Assembly (NCBI RefSeq): GCF_949628265.1
Contig: NC_088790.1
Coordinates: 20,712,545-20,776,544 of the forward strand
Length of the DNA: 64,000 nt
Direction: 5' to 3'
Origin: Cloeon dipterum
Taxonomy: Eukaryota; Arthropoda; Insecta; Ephemeroptera; Baetidae
Below the pieces are notes generated by a model that did no database searches, had not been told where the DNA came from, and worked only from the letters and a program-made list of their open reading frames with translations. This document shows, in pieces, positions 13,610 to 26,600 of the stretch. Positions within the stretch are counted from its first letter, which is position 1. Every line of letters begins with the position of its first letter. Both the position numbers and the translations under genes were made by a program.

Positions 13610-14005
13610 GCAGCACATCCTGTGCTGGGCTTTGAGCTCACTGGGTTTCCAATCACACCGTCAAGCGGATAGCATGGGGCCCGAGTGGCCTCAGAGGAGC
13701 TTGGGCACATTTTAGCCAACTTTTTACCTCCAGATGGCTTTTATTGAAATGCCAGACATTTGTCCCTAAAGCCGCTGGAAAGGTGCGTAAAACAGACGAA
13801 AAGAGACAGAGGCGAGTCAGCCTTGCGCAGCACTTGGAGCATTTCGAATCGCTTCATTGACCACCTTGTACCATCTCTGACATTGAGCAATCAGTATATA
13901 TATATAGATAGATTCCCGAAATGTCAAATTATTTCCCATTGCTTTGACACTCACGGGAATACCTTTACAAGTGCCTTCAATAGGGCTGGTTTATTGACGC
14001 TCGAA
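13610..14005 (+). repeat. Dispersed repeat family, copy B (near full length)
   Basis: This is the best plus-strand copy. In order it carries GTGCTGGGCTTTGAGCTCA, GCGGATAGCATGGG, GAGTGGCC, CTTTTATTGAAATGCCAGAC, GCCGCTGGAAAGGTGCG, GCGAGTCAGCC, GAGCATTTCGAATCGC, CCATCTCTGACATTGAGC and GGGCTGGTTTATTG. A 134-codon frame crossing it is not conserved in the other copies, so the repeat is non-coding. Confidence 0.75.
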
Positions 14006-14835
14006 AACAGACTCATAAAAACGAGACGCAAAATTACACGACCCTCAAATATATGTGTAGCAAGTGTTCGTTCAACTGTACGAGACAATGTTTGGGAAAA
14101 TACTTTAACTTTTACACACAAAAACGTACATCCATCATCTCGTGACCGCATTCCAGTCGTTTGATTAAATTGGGAAACTTCGTCAAAATATATGTGTATC
14201 CGGTCCTTATATAAGGTCATGGGAATTGGTTGATTGATTTGGGGTGATCCTCCACACATGACCTGTGATACTATGATGCATTATTACTAAAATGTGAGGA
14301 TAAACAAACACATATGCACTTGGCAGTAAAGTTTCACAACCTAAGTTCCAAAACATTCAATTCCAATTAACTTATGTTAATTATTCTAAGTAAGTGACCA
14401 GATACATATCCAATCAATCGATGTAATACTGTAAACTCTAACAATATATATAAAGCCGATTTCATCCCCAACAATTAAACCCAGCAATAATGCGATCAAA
14501 ATAAAAATCGAGTCTTATAACGTTAAGTTTGAACACACTATGCATTGAAATTGTTAAATAAAGTATTTTTAGTCCATTATTATTGTTACTAAAGTCACCG
14601 TGACTCGAACTCCTATAGAGATTCATGCTTAGATGCTCACAAAACTAAATTTATGGTTGTAAGAATTTACCCTTTATAATGTACCTAAACATGCCCTTCA
14701 TTCCCCTTTCTCTCCAAGAAAGGGGATGAAGGGAAAAGAAAAATTTCTTTAAAAATATCTGGAGCCAAAAATGTAACTCTTATTAACGTAATGCCGCTTT
14801 GGAAATTTAGAACCTTTTTATATAGAACCTCTACA
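14006..14835. other. Spacer between repeat copies B and C, with a short hairpin
   Basis: AT-rich DNA without a gene. At 14,694-14,733 there is a strong hairpin. The left arm CCCTTCATTCCCCTTTCT pairs with AGAAAGGGGATGAAGGG with one bulged base and a five-base loop. The stem is too short for a microRNA precursor. Confidence 0.5.
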
Positions 14836-15145
14836 CATCACATCCCGTGGGCTTTGAGCTTGGGCCCTGTGTGGCCATCTTTTTGCCTAATCGCACCGAG
14901 GTCTTTTAATGAAACGCCAGACATTTGACCTTAAAGCCGCTATGGAAAGGTGCGAAAACCAGCAAAGTGGCGAGTCTTAAGCAGCCCGTTGAGTTATTTG
15001 AGCATTACGAGTCACTAAATAAACACCTTTTTCCATCTCTGACATTGGGCAGCCAGTGTTATAATATTAGATCCCCCAAAAGCTCAAATTCCTCCTATTG
15101 CTTTGACTCTCCTGAGAACGCCTTAACAATGCGAGCCAAAACACC
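14836..15145 (+). repeat. Dispersed repeat family, copy C
   Basis: Same orientation as copy B and 830 bp downstream of it. It shares GGGCTTTGAGCTTG, GGCCATCTTTTTGCC, CTTTTAATGAAACGCCAGAC, AAAGCCGCT.TGGAAAGGTGCG, GTGGCGAGTC, TGAGCATTACGAGTCACTAA and CCATCTCTGACATTGGGC. Its 3' end follows copy A (GAGA..GCCTTAACA.TGCGAGCCAA) more closely than copies B and D, which suggests two sub-families. Confidence 0.75.
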
Positions 15146-18100
15146 TTTTCAGTGTTATATATGGTTGTTTGTTTATTTTCACACTTGTCAATAACATTCA
15201 TTTTCACAGTTCAGTTTACAAATGGGGAAGTAAGCAGGTGAGAAAGAGCGATGCTTTTGGAAAACAAGTTGCTAAGACTCTGTCCAGACAAAGCCAGCCG
15301 AAGTGAGCCCAGACTATAGTATGCAAAAAGACATCACAATATAATCACACATTAAAATCACATAACACCTTGCAGAGTGAAGGAAATTGTGCCGCAGAGC
15401 AGTCCTTTAGTGCGAGTGGCACCTTTAACAAGAAGTGTTTTCTAATAAAAACCCAATTTTATTTTTAAACAAAAGAAAACATAATAAAAATTCACGTTAC
15501 CTTTTACAGTCTTTCAATTATTTATGTTATTCGTCCGCGATGTTATTGAGACACAGGAGCTATCGCGAGTTTTACGCTATCAGGGAGTCGCACATCTCGA
15601 GGTGAGCCAATTAAATAAATAAATAATAAAATTCCTCAAATGATTTCCTTCAGACAAATCTGTCATCATTATTTTAATTCATGTGAGAAATAAAAAAACA
15701 TCCATGTCAGGCGTGTTTTGCTTCCTGATGGTAAAAAATCATATTTAACACTCGAGATCGTTAACACAAAATTATTCAATTCTGAACAAAACAGTAATTT
15801 TTTGCCAGTTTGAATTGAGTATGCTGGCAACCTTGCGTCGTCTCTATCTGACTGGCTCATTTATTTATATGTTTTATTATTCATCCTCTGGTGCCGTCCC
15901 TGTCGTCGTTGGTCTCTTATTATTATTATGAAACCAAAGGAGGGAGATGAAGGCAGCAGGCGATTTATATTTATTCCGCTCTCTGGCTTTATCATCTCGC
16001 TATATGCCCAGCCAGCTCTCCTCTCTAGTTATTTATGCATCACGAATTGCTGATATTCGAATAAAACACGCGCGCGCCGGGATTTTTATTATATTGTTAA
16101 ATTATATCATATCGCTTGGGCTCCTTTGTTTCGCCCTCTCGGCTTATGGCTCTCGACTTGTGTGCATTTGTACAATGGACGCGGAATATAAGCATGGAAG
16201 CCGTTTTATACACACGATTATGTCTTAATAGAATGCCGGCGCTCGATGCTGGAGATGGAGAGGAATTTTGATTTAATTGGACGCCGCGCATCCACACGAA
16301 TATATAAATTTCTTTAACAAGCAATTGCCGCGGATGATGATGAATATAAACAGCAGCCGTTTTATTTTACTCTGCTCCGCGCAGATTGCCTTTGCTAATA
16401 GAGACCTTAATAAAGATTATTTATTTTTCGTGCGTTATTACCCGCGCGACGACGGGCAATAAAACTGCTGCCCAAAAATATTATTATTGCCAATTCTTCC
16501 TCTGCGTTCGGCTTTATAAATTCTCTCCAACCCGCAGAAAATGAATGGCTCTAAGCAGAAAACTGATTATTATTGTTCTCTCTGCGTGGCCAAATTATCT
16601 GCGCAGAAAATCCTGCAGGTCTTATATGTCTTGGGAAAATGTTGAATGTGCGATTCTCAGTTTGGCTTCTTATGTGATATTAAGAAATAAATCTCAGAAT
16701 TTAAAGTTTCATTTGCTCTACACACACGTAGCAGCTGCTGTGTTGACCAACGGTTTATCTGTTGTATTTTTCTCTCATGAAAAAATTATTTTTAGGTCTT
16801 CATTTGTTTTCATATTTTTTTTATAAATTTCACCACTTTTTTAATATTAAAAAATCCCTACATGCTGCACATGCCAAATTTTCGCCTCTGGTTGTAAACC
16901 TGCCAAAACCAGAGTTGAGGTTATCTATATAATTGTGTAAAATTGTTATTTGAAACTACGTATGAGACTGTGATGAGAGTAAACACAGTCTTAACATATC
17001 ATAAAATATAACATGTCATTTATAAATTCATCATTAGTTAATAATAATAGCTGTTTACTATATAGTTGATATTTTCAAAAGTTATTTATTTCCATATTAT
17101 TTAGTATTAATTTTCCACGTGATTGTTGTGTCTGCAAGGGAATAAACAACCAAAATATAGTCACAAACAGCTTGTCATTTCAAAAATTAATGGTTCAAAG
17201 AGGAAATTCGTAAGTCCTCTGCTTATACGCAAGGAAGAAAGATTCCAGTGGTATTCTGCGCATTATGAAATAAATAGCATAGGGTACAATACATGCACCA
17301 AACCCCTAAAGGAGGTGAGAGTAATTTCACAACTGCGCAGCCCATTAATAAGGAAAAAAATGAAATGTTGTATGGTGTAATAGGGCAGTTATGAAAGCGT
17401 GTTTTTTATATTTCGATTGGGGATCATGATACAAGAGGAGTATTTTGAAGCTGTTTCCAAGCTGTATATGATGAAAGAAATTCATATCATGAAAGATTTC
17501 AATGAACACTCCAGAAAACAGGGCGAGAATTGAGATCCTAGCCGAAAAGTACTATGTATAATACACGCATGAAAAGGTGATGAGACTGCACTTTTTCATT
17601 GACTGGCCCCACTTTTGGAGTAGTATAAAAATTTCCATTGAGCACAAGAGCGGCCAATATTGTGACTTTTTGTGGCTTTTAGCGTTTTATCGCTCAGAAC
17701 ATCTTCAGCCAAGAGAACATTATTCGCCCGCGCCGCGAATTTTCCGTTTCTCTTTCACTCTCTCGTTATATTATTATATAAATCCGAGCGGAGTGCGTGA
17801 ATTGGCCCGTGATGTGCATAATATAAAACTCTGGAGAGACAGGCCAATAATGGACCCCTGCGTGATAATAGTCCAAGCTGCTCAAAAGCACACTCGTCGC
17901 AGAGAAAAAGGGCCATAAAAGCGAAGCGCCAAGGATTTCCTCAATGAACTTCGCCGCGCCGCGAAACCGGGACGGACTCGCACTGCTGCCAGCAACGGTT
18001 TTGTGCGCGCGTGAAATATTGAGTATTCCAGCAGAAATGGAGCAGTTTTGTCACCGCATTGTGCCTTTATTATTCCAACAGTAGCTTATAATGCTTAAAG

Positions 18101-18900
18101 GACTAAATCGTTCGAATTCCTATACTCGTGATCTCGAGGGCATATTCTTTTTATATGCTTTTTAACTGGGTGCACGTGGGGGAGTTTTTAAAAGAGCACT
18201 CCATACAAAAAAGCCATACCTATAGATCTAAATTATATGCAGTGGTTGTAGCAAGCAATTTTCATAATTTATCTATTTTTATTCAATAATGTAATGTTAC
18301 AGCAGCTGGCATCAAGGGCATCTTAATTTTGACGTTTAAAGAGTCAATGAAAAATTAGGACTGAAACAGCTCTAGATTTCTCCATCCCTTTAAACCAATA
18401 GTTTATTTGAGACATTTTGCCTAATATGAATCCTTTAATCAGAAGGCTTCATTTTTTTTCATTTTGTGAAGATTGTAAACCCTCTTTTAAAAAAAGGTGT
18501 GTGGCAGCGGCCGTAAAAATAATGAGTCTAATATAGACTCATCATCTAATAAGACATTTCCTCTTAAGATAGAACAAGGACTACATCTGTTATTTGTAAA
18601 TTATTGTAATCGTTTTTTGAGTTGTGCGTGTTGTAAGACATTGATGGTTGTAAAGGATTAAAATTTGTAAAATTTAATTTTGATTTTGTGTATATGAAAG
18701 CTGTCTGAAGTCTGAATGATATTTCACAGTCCTGCAGAAACAGTTTTCACAAAGCGTTTTTGCCTCGCAATGAGGAATGCAGTAACGATGACAAATAATT
18801 TCTTGACGGCGACAACACACGGTGTAATTAATTTTCATTAGCCGAGAGAAGCATCACAAAGAGATGGAAAATTACGTTGCTTGCGACGCTGCAGAGGAAT
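15146..18900. other. Intergenic upstream of msh; candidate enhancer blocks
   Basis: No gene is supported. Two GC-richer islands stand out: 15,850-16,560 (homeodomain-type TAATTA/TTTATT cores among GCGCGC words, and open frames on both strands as expected of GC islands) and 17,680-18,060 directly upstream of msh. A TGGCAACCTTGCG motif lies at 15,825-15,837. Their position 5' of a developmental homeobox gene makes an enhancer role plausible, but nothing here proves it. Confidence 0.4.
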
Positions 18901-18931
18901 TAGAGAGAGGCAGCGTGTGTGTGGAGGAGAG

Positions 18932-18934
<3 letters not shown>

Positions 18935-18986
<52 letters not shown>
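18935..18986. repeat. GA dinucleotide microsatellite in the msh promoter/5'UTR region
   Basis: A nearly pure run of GA dinucleotides ends about 320 bp before the msh start codon. GA runs in insect promoters can bind GAGA-type factors; whether this one does is inference. Long arginine/glutamate or serine/leucine frames reading through it on either strand are artefacts of the repeat. Confidence 0.95.
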
Positions 18987-18990
<4 letters not shown>

Positions 18991-19307
18991 AACAGCAAAT
19001 TAGACGGAGATAAATGGCCGATAAAGTGGCTGCTGCTCGTGAAATAACAGCTCGGCAATTGAATCCGATGCCTCTCTCGCTGAGCCAGTGCCAGGGAGTG
19101 GGGGTAGGGGGCGGGTGGCTCCACCCCCAGGGCGGCTCTCGATTCGTCGGCCGCCTCTGCGCATCCGATCGCGGCCGCAGCCAGTGCAACAGCTACCGCC
19201 GTGCAATAAGGTCGAGCTTCTGCAACAGTCGCCGCTCCGACCCTGACTGTGGCTATCGTCGGTCTCGTTGTTGTTGTTGTTGTTAGTGTTTTGCGAACTG
19301 CCCTGTG

Positions 19308-20694
19308 ATGGTGCAGGGTGAGGCCCAAACGATGACGTCGTCGTTGCCGCAGACCCGCAACCGCATCTCGTTCAGCGTCGACTCGCTGCTCGGACAGACG
19401 GAGCAGCGCGATGAGCAGCCCCGCGACCGCGAACCCGCATCCAGCCCGGTGTCCAGCTCGTCGTCTATCTCGGTGGGCAGCAACCAGTCGCCGCTGCCGA
19501 GCCCCACCTCGTCGCCGGGCCCGTCGCCTTTCGGCGGCGCCAACCCTGTCGAACAGAACTACGCCCGCCAACTGATGCTGTCGGCCCTGAATAATCCGAA
19601 CGTCAGGCATCCGCATCCTCTGCACCAGCAGGCGCACTGGCCGAACCCCAGCGTCTTCACACCCTACTGGATGTCCCTCAGACCTCATTCTCCAAGCAGT
19701 GAGTACAATGTACCATTTGCACGCTATTGCCGAAATTACTTCCCAGGTCAGTGAGAGCAAAACAAAACATTTTTATTCAATTTATCATCGTGTTAAATAA
19801 GATTCTCCCTTACCAAATTATTCGAAAGCAATTTTTTAATTTGTTTGTGGGAAGAAGTTATGCATTTAGAGCACATGATATTTTGTTTCCAAAACACTCT
19901 TAATAGAAGAAAAATTAAAAGAACATTTTTTTGAATGTGCAGGACTCGGAGGAGAGCCCCCACGGTTGCCAGGGCCTGTCCGATGCACTCTGAGAAAGCA
20001 CAAGCCGAACAGGAAGCCACGCACGCCGTTCACCACACAGCAGCTTATGTCTCTGGAGAAGAAATTCCGGGAAAAACAGTACCTTTCAATCGCAGAACGA
20101 GCGGAATTTTCTGGTTCCCTACAGCTAACTGAGACTCAGGTCAGTATTGTTATTATTACTTCATTGGAAAGCTGTATATATAAATATTTTTCTTAAATTG
20201 ATACACATATTATACAAAAAACAGGATGAGTGCAATCAAAACACATTACTGATCGCATTAAATAATTTGAGAAACAAATTTTTCAAATTTGAATTTCCTT
20301 CAATGAGCCTTAATATTATTAAAAAACAGATTTGTTGTGTTATGTTGTTGCACGAACAACAATTTGTTTTTTTTATAAAAAAAATTATGGATAAAAAGCA
20401 TAGGAAATGCTTTCAAAATGTAAATTTTTTCTACGAAATCTTATCTAACGAAGCAATTTTTATGCTTTTGATCAGGTGAAGATCTGGTTCCAAAACCGAA
20501 GGGCCAAAGCGAAGCGGCTTCAGGAGGCAGAGCTGGAGAAGATGCGTTTGTCCTCGCGGCCGCTGATCCCTCCTTCCTTTGCCAACCTGCTGCCGCCTCC
20601 GTCGGCGTTCTTCGCGGCTGCAGCCGCAGCCGCCATGCAACAGGCCATGGGCCCTCCGAGGTCCATGGTCTTCCCGACGTCCGCCATGCCCTAA
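19308..20694 (+). CDS. msh: Msx/msh (Drop) homeodomain transcription factor, 3 exons
   Basis: Nuclear DNA-binding repressor of the Msx class, which in insects patterns dorsal neuroectoderm and muscle. Exons: 19,308-19,698, 19,943-20,139 and 20,476-20,694, with intron phases 1 and 0 and GT-AG borders, giving 268 residues. An eh1-like Groucho-binding motif ([10 protein letters not shown], residues 16-25) sits near the N-terminus, followed by a Ser/Pro-rich stretch. The homeodomain runs from [10 protein letters not shown] through [17 protein letters not shown] and matches the Msx class almost exactly ([16 protein letters not shown]). The second intron splits it between Q44 and V45, a classic homeobox intron position. 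The tail has a seven-alanine run. The ATG at 19,308 is chosen as the first in frame; a GTG precedes it directly. Gene deserts on both sides suit a complex enhancer landscape. Very confident of class; the Drosophila gene is also called Dr. Confidence 0.96.
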
Positions 20695-23600
20695 AAGCCT
20701 GTCAACAATTGCAAATTATCAAAATTATAATTTCCCCAATGGCAATTGCTAGCAATTTTTTTATGTAATTACAAAATCCCTAAGTCATTTTGTGGATTTG
20801 GAGATAGAACTCGCCACAAAAATTGCTAGCTAAATACACGAGAGCCATTTTTTTGTGTATTTGTGATAAGACTGATTTGACGAAGAGGCTATAAATACAT
20901 CCTCGCGGACACCCTTTGGACTTCCTTTGACTTGGGAAAGTGAAACATTTACAGCGTTCTTCTTCCATTCCAACAACGTCGACTGAAGTGATCTCAGTAG
21001 GGCTAAAATTTCGGTGCCAAAAATAGCAAAAATATATGATACGAACTGATGTGCCATGGACAGTGCAATGGACCATATATAATATCTCATCTGTAAAAAG
21101 ATACAGTTAGTGCGCCGTGTATACCAAAGCAATTTCCTACAAATCGCTTTTAAGCAAAAAATCTTGTGATGTATACCAACAAATAGGATTGTTTGTCAGT
21201 TGATGGTGACTCGATTGAAAGTGGCGCAAAATTGTGGGCGTTATGCTTATATGATTTACTCTGGAAATTTTATCTCGAATGATGTGACGAAGCATTTACA
21301 CGTTTTGTCAAAACCAATATGAGGTAACAAAAAATAAGCTTTATGTGCAAATGAGAATGTGGCGAATGGAGCAGTTGTTGCAATAAAACCCACAATAAAT
21401 TTGTAAATTACAAAACAACAAAGCCTTTTGGAGTTTTCTTTCGGGGCAAAAACACGACGGAGGTCTGCCCGCAGAAAGCGAGTCAAGCCGCGTTGAAATT
21501 TTAATGAGGTGTTTCTGCTGCTCGGGTCTCTCTCTTTCTCTCTCTCTCTCGCGTGTTATTTGTTCAAGCAGATCACGTGCAATCGGCAGGCTAATTAGAG
21601 GCGAGTGAATGCGGCGGCTGCACAAGCAAAAAACTCGAAAATAAAAGGCAGCACTGAAAATCAGGTCCACCCTCTTGTTGAAAAACAGAAACAATGGTGC
21701 TCACGCAATAATTTGAACGGAATTCTTGCTCAAGGAAATAAAACACAGGCATTATTCTGCAGAAACACATGATTTTTAAACTTGTTGAGAATCCACTCCC
21801 AAATTTTCACAAGTATATAACCAGGTTTTCAAAATTAACCTTCGAGACGGAACGGGAGTGACCGCAATTTAAAATTATATATTATTATAATTATACATGT
21901 TTGTATGCATATTAAGATCCTCTCGTTATCTTTATTGAAACTGATAATTCAATATTAAAATCTAATAAATGCAATGGACAACAAAATACCTTTAAAAGGA
22001 CACAGAATATTTTTCCTTGTTATAGATTATGAATAATTACACATTTTTAACCATTACGAGATCATCCCTTTAATACAGCAACAATTCCTCCTACTAAACT
22101 GTTTGAATCGGCTTCAATAGCATCACGCAGTGCGCATTATTTATATTCCTAAGCGATGCGTAGGCCTCCGCTTTACTCTGCGTACATGAGCGAAAGAAGT
22201 AAAGAAAGGAACTTTAATTGGTGTCGAAAAAATTACTCACTCTGCGTGGCTACGCTGAATAAGGCAAGATGAGGTCGTTAAATCGCCAGCAATGATGGTA
22301 AAACAAAACGGCAGCGAATGAAAAAAACGCACAATGACTGACTGAGTGGCCGGGCAAAAGGGACAGGTGCTCGGCTGACAAATAAACGCCAGGCCGCCGC
22401 ATTCACTGCCCGCTAGCTGTCTGTCGAGTGACTTGAGTGAAGGAGAATGTGAGAGGCATGTATGCAACCGGCGGTAGCGTTGAGTCGTGCAGGTTGTATG
22501 GCATTAAAGCGAAACAAACAAGACAAATTTAGTCAATACACATAATAGTCAGGTATACTGGTGTTGAAAGTAAAATTAAAATTTTTCGGGACATTCCAGT
22601 GATTGCTGAATTTTTGATTTTTTTTAATTAAATTATTGATCACATTGTTTATCTTGCATGAGAATGCCATCCTTTGTACAAGTATATTAAAATTTATTTT
22701 GATAGGACAAAAATTAATAAACCTATTTTTTAGATGGAATTTTTTAAAAGATAATTTACTGCATATTCGTTGGGAGATTTCCCACATACAAAATAAATCC
22801 CTCTTTACCCGTGTTAGTTTTTCATTTTAATTTATTGATTCAAATGAATATGAAAATCTCTAATTCATTACGATGGTCCATTATGAGTCTTTCTTACAAA
22901 GTAACTCATATGGATAATTAGTAAAAACTATCAAGTAGAAGCCTTAGCTCAATTTTTGGGAAAAATCCTACAATAATTGTTTGAATTATCCCATTTTAGA
23001 GACCCATTGTCTGGGAACATGTAAAAATTCTAGAAAATATTTATATTTATTTAGCTGAAAAATATATAGTTTTTTTTTTAAAAAAAGTTAAATGGCCAAT
23101 GCAACTGTCTATTTTTATAAACTGAGAACCCAAAGCGACTGATTTTTTTAACAGAAGGAAAATTTTTAAATGTTGCGATAATTATTAACTTAAATTTTCT
23201 TATCGAATTTCCATATTGGACTGAAAAATAAGCTTATCTCTTGGTTCCCTTAGGAAAAAACGTCATCACACAACGTATTTTGATATTTCGGATTAATATT
23301 TAAGAAAATACTTTCTATATGATAATTTCGCTTTAGGTTATAAGATTTTGAAATATATTTTGTATGTTCATCTATTGTTCTTTAAGTTTATTATACTCAA
23401 TTATCATTCGATATTTTTTATCAATATTGTTGGGAACTAAAATATTTATTCAAATTCATTTCTTGTTTCCATTATTTAAGGACGTTTCCATTTGAATATC
23501 ATACCAAAATATCCCACCTGAACCAAAGCATTGCCTCAGCATTTATTTATTTTTGTTCCTACGTATTTTCCCATAATCCCTCAAACGAGGCCGCCACTGG

Positions 23601-26600
23601 CCGCCACCGTTCGTTTTATTTTGAAACTTGTCGCTTGATCGCTTGAGGGATTATGGGAAATAATATCGAAATGCACCTGCAATTCCCCCCTTTTCAAATA
23701 GAGTGCTTTAGAAATTATCATTTTCTAATCAGGAAAACGCAGTGAAGCATTTCTTAAGGAGGATTATAGTGAATCGGCCTATTATATTACTAGGACATTT
23801 CAGACCAAAATTTTATTGATGACCAACAATTTGAAATAAATTGACATTTTTTGTTAAAAGAATATCGTTCAAAGGATTTGTATGGATTATGTTTGATTAG
23901 GGACACTTTTAGTATTACATATTTTCCTGGAGGTTTCCGAGGTTTCATCGTCACGGTATACTTGCATAATAGTACCTACTATAATCTAAAAGAAACATGT
24001 CTGTTGAGCAAAGATTAAAAGACAAGTGCATTGTTGAGTAATTGTTGCAACGGAGAGTTGTTGATTTATTGCAACAAATTGAATATTTTTTGTAGGTCCG
24101 AGTCCTTCATCATGTGCCTTTTGGGTTGTCAAAGTTTTAAATTCCTGGAGGTGGTGGCAACATAATTCTTGTAAAATGCCAAGCCCACGCGTTGGATTGT
24201 TGATTCTCAAGTTGCTGATGCTGCTACGCGATCTTTTTTCCGTCATTATTTTTATGGATTCTGATGTTGTGCAGCGTCCAATTAGGCGTGAGGGAGCGCG
24301 CGAGTAAAATGTAATAATGAGCTACCGAATTCGATCTGCTCCTAATTAATTGGAGTTGAGGACCAGGCTACCGAGAGAAAAAACAACTCCAAACCTCTGA
24401 AACTTGCTCGCCAAAGGTTTTTTTGCGGTGGTCGAGAAACTAGTCGCCGTCGCCGACGTGTTGCAGGATGCTGTAGGGAATTTGGGAGTTTTTTGTCGTT
24501 CCACACCAGACAAAAGACCAAACATGGCCGCAGATTTCCAATATTAAAAGCAAGCTTAACCGTTGGATTTGCTTAATTTTTCGACAGTTTTGTACATCTT
24601 GATATTCCGTTAAAGTGTTTGAATGAGGCATTTTCGCTGTATTTTATTTCCAGTATCGTTCAGCTGCTTGTTCAAGACTTTGTTTTATTAGCTGCTGCTT
24701 CTGCTGCAAAATAAGAAGAAGAGGCTCACATTTTAATACGCGAGCTGCTGATTGCAAACCTGCTTCTGGCGTAGAGCAATCGCGGAAAATTCACATATAT
24801 TTCAAAATTAGATTGAATATGTAGTACTTTTCCTGATTATTCTTGTTTAAATGATTTGAATTTATATACTGAGCCATGAAGTGATTTAAAAAGACTAAAG
24901 AAATATGCAGAAAAGATAAAAATTTAATTGAATTGTCATGCTAAAATATTTCCATTTTTCTTGTGATCCCATGGCTAGTTTTCAATGTAAAAGATAATTC
25001 GTTATTTTTTTAAATGATGCAATTTTGAACTCTCCCGACTCCTGACTCCAATGAATGAGTATTTCGGGGAAATATAATATAGATTTTGATACATTTTTTT
25101 TCAGCAAGTATGGGATAAAAATAAAACAGGAATAAATCATTCAAATGAGCTTGGCATAGTAAAAAAATCACTTCATCATCTCCATTTAAATTAGGTTAAA
25201 GCTTATCGGAAGGTGAAGCCAGGTAACGAATCAATCATGGCACATTAAGTAAAGGATTATCTGGATCGACTTGTGTTACAATTTTTGAGGATCGGTCGAT
25301 TCGGTGCAACCAAGACGTCTGTCTGTGGCGCGTTATTGGCGAATGTAAAAGGAATTAACAAGGCTTAATGCGATGTATTAAATAAGCCGGTGTTGCTGGT
25401 GCGGCTGCTGGAGATGCCAATCGCTCCTCCTTGTGCTCCACACAGCACACTTTATACACGGCAACACACCCACTTTTATAATAAGCAACAAACAAGACAC
25501 ACGACGGCAGCAGCAAGCTAAACCTACATATCATTATGTTTTGTCCTTACAATAAGTTGGGACGACGGTAGCCACTTTTCACTCCCTCTCTTCTCTCGTT
25601 CTTTCTTCCTTGGCTGCGCTGCTGCTGCGGCTTGTTGGCAATTTATTGGCCCAATTAGCAGAACATATCCCGAGCACCAGTGTCGGGAGTCCCGCGCGCT
25701 CTTTCCGATATACCCGCGGCCATGAATGGTCCATATATTATTGCGCGCGTTATCGCAAAGAATTTGTACACGATGCAGCTAAAACCTTTGGAAAGAGAGA
25801 TGCTGTACGCGGGTGAAATTCGCAGACCAGGTGGATTTCACAGCAGAAACATGTTATCGAGCTAAGATTTGGACGTAGCAAGAATCCAGCAATTTCAGTC
25901 TCCATTGGCAACCATTAAAATCATCTTTAAAAGCGGATACAATTTTTTCTGATCGTGTTGCTTGAAAATAAATTCATGTACGGGAATTTGCACAGTTTTT
26001 GCTTTCAATGAAAGACATATAAGGTCTAATCCAACGGATTTACCATTTTTAGAAGGACACTAATCTAGACTTGAGACTATGAATCCGAAACTTTGTACAA
26101 GTTCTAAGAAAGTCGACAGCTATATATGCTCACTTAAGAAGGGTAAAAATTGTCCCTGTTCTTCAATATCAAGAAAAAAATGTTTCAATATAAATATTTA
26201 ATAAACCCAACCTTTCTCTTATTGCCAAAACCATTTAAAATTCATATCAATGAGCATTTAAATATTTTTTGAGTAAAAAATCAAATGAACTTATCTAAAT
26301 TTTGTAAGTCATGTTTATAAAATGATTATGTACTTTCCATTAGATCAAACTAATAACTTCCCCAGGGCAAAATCGACTTTTGATACTCGCGTGCACCCCT
26401 TGCTGCACGATTCCCACACCCTCTGATCGCATACATGAATATCAATCGGCCGCATGGAAACATTCATAACGCAATTTAATACAATAAGGCAGCGAGCAAT
26501 TTGATCTGGCGGCAAACAAACCGCCTGCTTGATTAAGAGCCGCAGAGGCGCGAAACTCGTTAACAAACAACCACCCCCTCCTTCCTCCCCAGCTCTAGGG

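Noticed and set aside
13610..13990. Possible tRNA-derived SINE promoter (A and B boxes) in the dispersed repeat.
   Set aside because: GAGTGGCC resembles an A box, but no acceptable B box (GGTTCGAATCC type) follows at the right distance.
13760..14164. 134-codon plus-strand frame.
   Set aside because: It lies mostly inside copy B of the dispersed repeat, and the other copies do not keep the frame.
18900..19760. Long minus-strand frame (286 codons) opposite msh exon 1 and the GA array.
   Set aside because: It is a shadow of the GC-rich msh coding sequence and of the dinucleotide repeat; no domain is present.
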